Shown here: piece after piece, positions 7,475 to 10,551 of the stretch
Layout: the number at the start of each line of letters is the position of its first letter
Numbering within the stretch: position 1 is the first letter of the stretch
Source of the DNA: Methylococcaceae bacterium
GTDB lineage: Bacteria > Pseudomonadota > Gammaproteobacteria > Methylococcales > Methylomonadaceae
Length of the DNA stretch: 10,551 bases
Direction: 5' to 3'
Assembly: GCA_013140465.1 (NCBI GenBank)
Contig: JABFST010000334.1
Coordinates: 1 to 10,551, forward strand
Made by a program: the position numbers and the translations under genes
The notes under the pieces: model-generated
What the model saw: only the letters and a program-made list of their open reading frames with translations
What the model was told of the DNA's origin: nothing
Databases searched by the model: none

Positions 7475-7501
7475 CTGTTGTGCTCAGCGAACGGCTGTTG
7501 T
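7462..7501. repeat. Tandem duplication of a 20-bp unit inside the MITE
   Basis: Two exact head-to-tail copies of GCTCAGCGAACGGCTGTTGT lie at 7462-7481 and 7482-7501. The first overlaps the right arm of the hairpin; the second is a free copy. With the 23-bp duplication on the other side, each hairpin arm has been duplicated outwards independently. Confidence 0.9.
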
Positions 7502-7572
7502 GCCCCGGATGCTGAATAGTTACCCAGATTTTAGCTTTACCGCACGCTCTAATGGGAACAACCCACGTTACA

Positions 7573-7908
7573 TTACTTTAAAGGCGGCTGACCTATCTTA
7601 AACACCGAAATAAACTTGCAGCCCAGTTCGGAGACAAATTCAGTATGGTCCGTCCCCGTTTGTGCCGCATAACCGTGTCCGGCTTCCAGCAGCACGCCAT
7701 TGGCGCGAACCGAACCTTCCAACACATACACAAATTCCGCATGGGTATGATGGTGGGGAACACCCCGATGCCCCGCTGGCACATCAACAATAGAAAAAGC
7801 CAAGCCATCGACAGCCCCTATAAGCTTAAACAAGGATTTGTCTTGGGCTTGTTGCCAGTCAATTTGGTTCGTGTCGGTAAAAATCCAACCTTGATTTTGT
7901 GTGGTCAT
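7573..7908 (-). CDS. Small single-domain cupin protein
   Basis: This 111-residue protein is a single beta-barrel cupin. It carries the first cupin motif G(X)5HXH(X)3E(X)6G without deviation: Gly46, His52, His54, Glu58 and Gly65 in GHRGVPHHHTHAEFVYVLEG. A later His, in GTDHTEF, is the likely fourth metal ligand. It should bind one divalent metal in the cytoplasm; no signal peptide or extra domain is visible. Cupins of this size include small isomerases, dioxygenases and sensor-like proteins, so no substrate can be named. I chose the ATG at 7908 because AGGAGA lies 6 nt before it. The open frame continues upstream to an ATG at 8013, but that would translate through a non-coding repeat element and lacks family similarity. 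The gene converges on recB and has short inverted-repeat elements on both sides. Confidence 0.88.
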   Translation of the reverse strand: MTTQNQGWIFTDTNQIDWQQAQDKSLFKLIGAVDGLAFSIVDVPAGHRGVPHHHTHAEFVYVLEGSVRANGVLLEAGHGYAAQTGTDHTEFVSELGCKFISVFKIGQPPLK

Positions 7909-7938
7909 AAATATTCTCCTAAATTGGGCTAAGGTTGC

Positions 7939-8011
7939 GTAACTTCTCATTAATTGTAGACAATGGCGATAGACCTGCGAGGTTTTTACCTTACCGCTAA
8001 TGAGAAGTGAC
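7939..8011. mobile_element. Second miniature inverted-repeat element, 73 bp, with degenerate flanks
   Basis: The ends are GTAACTTCTCATTA (7939-7952) and, read inwards from the other side, GTCACTTCTCATTA (8011-7998): 13 of 14 positions match. The 8 bases outside each end, AAGGTTGC (7931-7938) and AAGGTATC (8012-8019), match at 6 of 8 positions, as an eroded target duplication would. The first 12 bases of the left end match the 7357-7523 element's ends at 9 of 12 positions, including GTAACT. The interior includes ACCTGCGAGGT, a motif typical of dispersed palindromes. It lies 31 bp upstream of the cupin start codon, so it sits in or beside that gene's promoter. Confidence 0.5.
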
Positions 8012-8421
8012 AAGGTATCTGCACAAGCTTATGTTTTTATAAAGATTTGCTTGCCCCACTCGGCTACGTCTAAAACCCTAAACGTCTACAGTGCGTTTGT
8101 AGCATGGGTTGTCGCAAGAAAACCTAGCATGGCGAGATGAAAAAAAAGGGGGTGATGACGGCGTTTTATTAGCCTAAACATCGATTTAAGCATACCCGAA
8201 TTTGTGTAGCCCGCGAGTGGATTAATACCAAGCCACCAAACTTATAAGCCCAGAAACACGTTAAAAAAACCCGTTAAATAACGTGGCGTAGGCAATAGAC
8301 GTTATAATTGGCGGCACACAACCCAAGCCGCAAAACAACCTGTGCTGCGGCCTATTCCGCTAATAGCAACCAACAGCCCTAAGCTTGCTAGGCAAAGCAT
8401 CTCCCTGAGCAATCCAAACCC
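8012..8421. other. Non-coding region upstream of the thioesterase-parC genes
   Basis: These 410 bp hold no credible gene on either strand. A two-part hairpin may form from AACCC/GGGTT (8074-8078 with 8106-8110) enclosing CTACA/TGTAG (8086-8090 with 8098-8102). A 6-bp dyad, CACGTT/AACGTG, lies at 8257-8262 and 8280-8285. A TATAAT hexamer (8303-8308) is the best -10 candidate for the downstream genes, but no good -35 sits 16-18 bp before it. The roughly 105-nt leader that would follow includes a CCGCA/TGCGG stem near 8330-8352. Nothing here matches an RNA family that I recognise. Confidence 0.4.
8303..8308 (+). promoter_or_regulatory. Possible -10 element for thioesterase-parC
   Basis: A perfect TATAAT lies 113 bp upstream of the thioesterase ATG. 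It sits just after the CACGTT/AACGTG dyad at 8257-8285, which could be an operator. The -35 region is poor, so activator dependence or chance occurrence are both possible. Confidence 0.3.
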
Positions 8422-8919
8422 ATGACTAAACAAGAAAAATCCCTCACGATGACCGTGCTGATGACCCCCGATATGGCCAATTTTTCGGGTAACGTACACG
8501 GCGGTTCTTTATTAAAACTGCTGGATCAAGTGGCGTATGCCTGCGCCGCCAAGTATTGCAAAAACTATGTAGTCACCGCCGCCTTAGACCAAGTGTTCTT
8601 TAAACAACAAGTGAATGTCGGCGAATTGGTGACGTTTTACGCCCAGGTCAACCATGTTGGGCGCTCGTCTATGGAAGTGGGCGTAAAAGTAGTGGCTGAA
8701 CATTTGCGCACCCACGAAAAACGCCATACCACATCCTGCTATTTTACGATGGTGGCTATCGACGAAAACGGCAAATCCTTTGAAGTGCCGCGCTTACAAC
8801 TAAACACCGATGCCGATAAAAAACACTACGCTGCGGCTGAAATGCGCCGAAAAATGCGTCAAGAAAGCTTGGAAAAAAGCCGGGCATTAACCGTAGATTT
8901 GGATGAGGATGAGTTTTAA
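8422..8919 (+). CDS. Acyl-CoA thioesterase, hotdog fold (YciA/BACH-like)
   Basis: The 165-residue protein is a single hotdog domain of the acyl-CoA hydrolase family, which cleaves acyl-CoA to free fatty acid and CoA in the cytoplasm, usually as a hexamer. The family signature is complete: LTMTVLMTPDMANFSGNVHGGSLLKLLDQVAYACA, with Asn24, His26-Gly27-Gly28 and catalytic Asp35. It is followed by VTAALDQVFFKQQVNVGELVTF and GRSSMEVGVKVVAE, then the HTTSCYFTMVAID strand. The tail (about 138-165) is charged and ends in the acidic DLDEDEF. The ATG at 8422 is the only start in the frame, because a TAG lies 11 codons upstream, although its Shine-Dalgarno sequence is weak. The stop codon directly touches the parC start, so the two genes are probably one transcription unit. 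The acyl chain length preferred cannot be read from sequence; a housekeeping role in CoA recycling is likely. Confidence 0.92.
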   Translation: MTKQEKSLTMTVLMTPDMANFSGNVHGGSLLKLLDQVAYACAAKYCKNYVVTAALDQVFFKQQVNVGELVTFYAQVNHVGRSSMEVGVKVVAEHLRTHEKRHTTSCYFTMVAIDENGKSFEVPRLQLNTDADKKHYAAAEMRRKMRQESLEKSRALTVDLDEDEF

Positions 8920-10551
8920 GTGGGCGTTTCTGATAATTTTGAACAACTGGCTTTAAAAGACTTTGCCGAAAAAGCGTACTTGGATTACTCCATGTACGTC
9001 ATCCTAGACCGCGCCCTGCCGCACATCGCCGATGGCCTTAAGCCCGTGCAACGGCGCATCGTTTATGCCATGTCCGAGTTAGGGCTAAATGCCTTAGCCA
9101 AATACAAAAAATCGGCACGCACGGTCGGCGATGTTTTGGGCAAATACCATCCGCACGGCGATTCTGCCTGTTATGAAGCGATGGTGTTGATGGCGCAGGA
9201 TTTTTCTTACCGCTATCCCTTAGTGGACGGGCAAGGCAACTGGGGTTCACCGGATGACCCCAAATCCTTCGCCGCGATGCGTTATACCGAATCGCGGCTG
9301 ACTGGCTATGCCAATACCTTGCTCAGCGAGCTAGGCCAAGGCACGGTGGCATGGGCTGACAATTTTGATGCCACCCTCAAAGAACCGCTGCTGCTGCCCG
9401 CACGCTTGCCCAATATTTTGCTTAACGGCACGATGGGCATCGCCGTAGGCATGGCAACCGACATCCCGCCGCATAATCTGCGCGAAGTGGCGGCGGCGTG
9501 CATCCAGTTGTTGGATGAACCCGACAGCACCCTAGAAGACTTGTTCAAGCACGTCAAAGGCCCCGACTATCCCACCGCAGCCGAGATCATCACGCCCGCC
9601 GAAGACATCCAAAAAATCTACCAAAACGGCGGTGGCTCCATCAAAATGCGTGCGATTTATGAGCAAGAAGACGGCACTATCGTCATCACCGCGTTGCCGC
9701 ACCAAGTGTCAGGCGCCAAGCTGATGGAACAGATTGCCGCCCTGATGCTTGCCAAAAAACTGCCGATGCTGGAAGACTTGCGCGATGAATCCGACCACGA
9801 AAACCCCACCCGCTTGCTGATTATCCCCAAATCCAAACGTATTGATGCCGATGCCGTGATGTCGCATTTATTTACCTTAACGGATTTGGAAAAAAGCTAC
9901 CGCGTTAATATGAATATGATCGGGATGGACGGTAGGCCGCAAGTGAAAGGCTTGCGGGAAATACTGACCGAATGGCTGGTGTTTCGTACCGAAACCGTGC
10001 GCCGCCGTTTGCAGCACCGTTTGGATAAAGTGTTGGCGCGTTTGCATATCCTCGATGGCTTGTTGATAGCGTATTTAAATATCGACGAAGTGATTGCCAT
10101 CATCCGTAGCGAAGACTACCCCAAACCCGTGCTGATGGCACGTTTTGGCCTGACCGACAGTCAAGCCGAAGCGATATTGGAATTAAAGCTACGGCATTTG
10201 GCTAAGCTTGAAGAATTTAAAATCCGTGGCGAACAAGACGCGCTGGAAAAAGAACGCGCCGCGCTAGAAAAAACCTTAGGCTCCAAACTTTTGCTAAACC
10301 GTTTGATCCGTAAAGAATTGGAACGCGATGCCGAACAATATGGCGACGACCGCCGTTCGCCGATAGTTGCGCGGGTAGCTGCACAAGCCTTAGACACCAC
10401 AGCCCTCATCAGCAACGAACCGTTAACGGTAATCTTGTCGCAAAAAGGTTGGATACGCGCCGCCAAAGGCCATGACATAGACGTCGAAAGCCTGCGTTAC
10501 CGCTCTGGCGACGGTTTTTTGGATGCCGTAAAAGGCCGCTCAACCCTCGCC
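8920..10551 (+). CDS. parC: ParC, DNA topoisomerase IV subunit A, partial (first 544 residues)
   Basis: ParC with ParE decatenates daughter chromosomes by double-strand passage. The frame starts at GTG immediately after the thioesterase TAA and runs open to the window end; about 200 C-terminal residues (rest of the beta-pinwheel domain) are missing. The N-terminus, [25 protein letters not shown], aligns with the start of E. coli ParC, supporting GTG. The catalytic tyrosine is Tyr122 in [10 protein letters not shown]. The quinolone-determining region [15 protein letters not shown] keeps Ser82 and Glu86 (E. coli Ser80 and Glu84), the sensitive state. The [23 protein letters not shown] and [15 protein letters not shown] segments are typical of ParC, and the C-terminal domain begins with [18 protein letters not shown], which favours ParC over GyrA. 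The ribosome-binding site (GAGG/GAG, 8905-8913) lies inside the thioesterase gene, so translation is coupled. parE is not in this window. Confidence 0.97.
   Translation, partial: MGVSDNFEQLALKDFAEKAYLDYSMYVILDRALPHIADGLKPVQRRIVYAMSELGLNALAKYKKSARTVGDVLGKYHPHGDSACYEAMVLMAQDFSYRYPLVDGQGNWGSPDDPKSFAAMRYTESRLTGYANTLLSELGQGTVAWADNFDATLKEPLLLPARLPNILLNGTMGIAVGMATDIPPHNLREVAAACIQLLDEPDSTLEDLFKHVKGPDYPTAAEIITPAEDIQKIYQNGGGSIKMRAIYEQEDGTIVITALPHQVSGAKLMEQIAALMLAKKLPMLEDLRDESDHENPTRLLIIPKSKRIDADAVMSHLFTLTDLEKSYRVNMNMIGMDGRPQVKGLREILTEWLVFRTETVRRRLQHRLDKVLARLHILDGLLIAYLNIDEVIAIIRSEDYPKPVLMARFGLTDSQAEAILELKLRHLAKLEEFKIRGEQDALEKERAALEKTLGSKLLLNRLIRKELERDAEQYGDDRRSPIVARVAAQALDTTALISNEPLTVILSQKGWIRAAKGHDIDVESLRYRSGDGFLDAVKGRSTLA

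Larger units (their letters stand above)
7357..7523. mobile_element. IS66-type miniature inverted-repeat element (MITE), 167 bp
   Basis: The element is bounded by perfect 12-bp terminal inverted repeats, GTAACTATTCAG (7357-7368) and CTGAATAGTTAC (7512-7523). It is flanked by an exact 8-bp direct repeat CCAGATTT (7349-7356 and 7524-7531), which marks a target-site duplication. IS66-family transposases are known for ends starting GTAA and for 8-bp duplications, so a non-autonomous IS66 derivative is the best reading; the family assignment is inferred from these two traits. It has no coding capacity. It landed 18 bp after the recB stop codon, in the convergent gap before the cupin gene. Its interior holds a long hairpin and two tandem duplications, listed separately. 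The intact duplication suggests a fairly recent insertion. Confidence 0.75.

Noticed and set aside
7390..7501. Repeated units that could suggest a CRISPR array
   Set aside because: There are only two copies of each of two different units, directly abutting with no unique spacers, and they belong to a hairpin inside an inverted-repeat element.
7357..8011. The two miniature elements as ends of one composite transposon
   Set aside because: The outermost 8-bp flanks differ (CCAGATTT versus AAGGTATC), and the first element has its own complete target duplication, so they inserted independently.
7909..8013. N-terminal extension of the cupin protein to the ATG at 8013
   Set aside because: The extension would translate through the 73-bp inverted-repeat element, while a strong AGGAGA site precedes the ATG at 7908 and the cupin fold is complete from there.
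9038..10478. Minus-strand ORFs opposite parC
   Set aside because: The plus strand encodes ParC without interruption; the opposite frames are shadows.

Overview
The window looks like chromosomal DNA of a gammaproteobacterium. RecB and ParC align closely, from memory, with their E. coli counterparts, including active-site spacing. At the left end are an exported protein that resembles PEP-CTERM (exosortase-sorted) matrix proteins and a PrsT-like TPR protein. This mix of a gammaproteobacterial core with PEP-CTERM genes and scattered short palindromic repeats is known, for example, from methanotrophs of the Methylococcales. That lineage is an inference and not proven here.

Left part (1-3586, all on the minus strand). 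The order of transcription is a secreted TPR-repeat protein (1886-3586), a GT-B/GT1-type glycosyltransferase (451-1665), then the N-terminal 89 residues of a small exported PEP-CTERM-like protein (from 268 leftwards, running off the window). This reads as the edge of an extracellular-matrix locus. The PEP-CTERM-like gene has a good candidate sigma-54 (-24/-12) promoter at 313-330, which fits the known PrsK/PrsR/RpoN control of such genes. A 91-bp nested inverted repeat (1778-1868) lies between the TPR and glycosyltransferase genes.

Middle (3587-7338). A divergent intergenic region leads to a complete recB, the helicase-nuclease subunit of RecBCD. All recognisable helicase motifs and nuclease residues are intact. 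Neither recC nor recD is next to it in this window.

Right-middle (7339-8421). A small cupin gene (7573-7908, minus) converges on recB. It lies between two short non-coding elements. The first (7357-7523) has perfect 12-bp terminal inverted repeats starting GTAA and an exact 8-bp target duplication, the signature of an IS66-family-derived miniature element. It carries a long hairpin and two separate short tandem duplications. The second (7939-8011) has related ends and a degenerate 8-bp flanking repeat. About 410 bp of non-coding DNA with small dyads follow.

Right end (8422-10551). A hotdog-fold acyl-CoA thioesterase gene is followed, with no gap at all, by parC (topoisomerase IV subunit A), which starts at GTG and is cut by the window end after 544 codons. 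The two are almost certainly cotranscribed and translationally coupled.

I saw no defence system, CRISPR array, prophage or tRNA/rRNA. The least ordinary material is the pair of miniature elements and the regulatory region of the PEP-CTERM-like gene.
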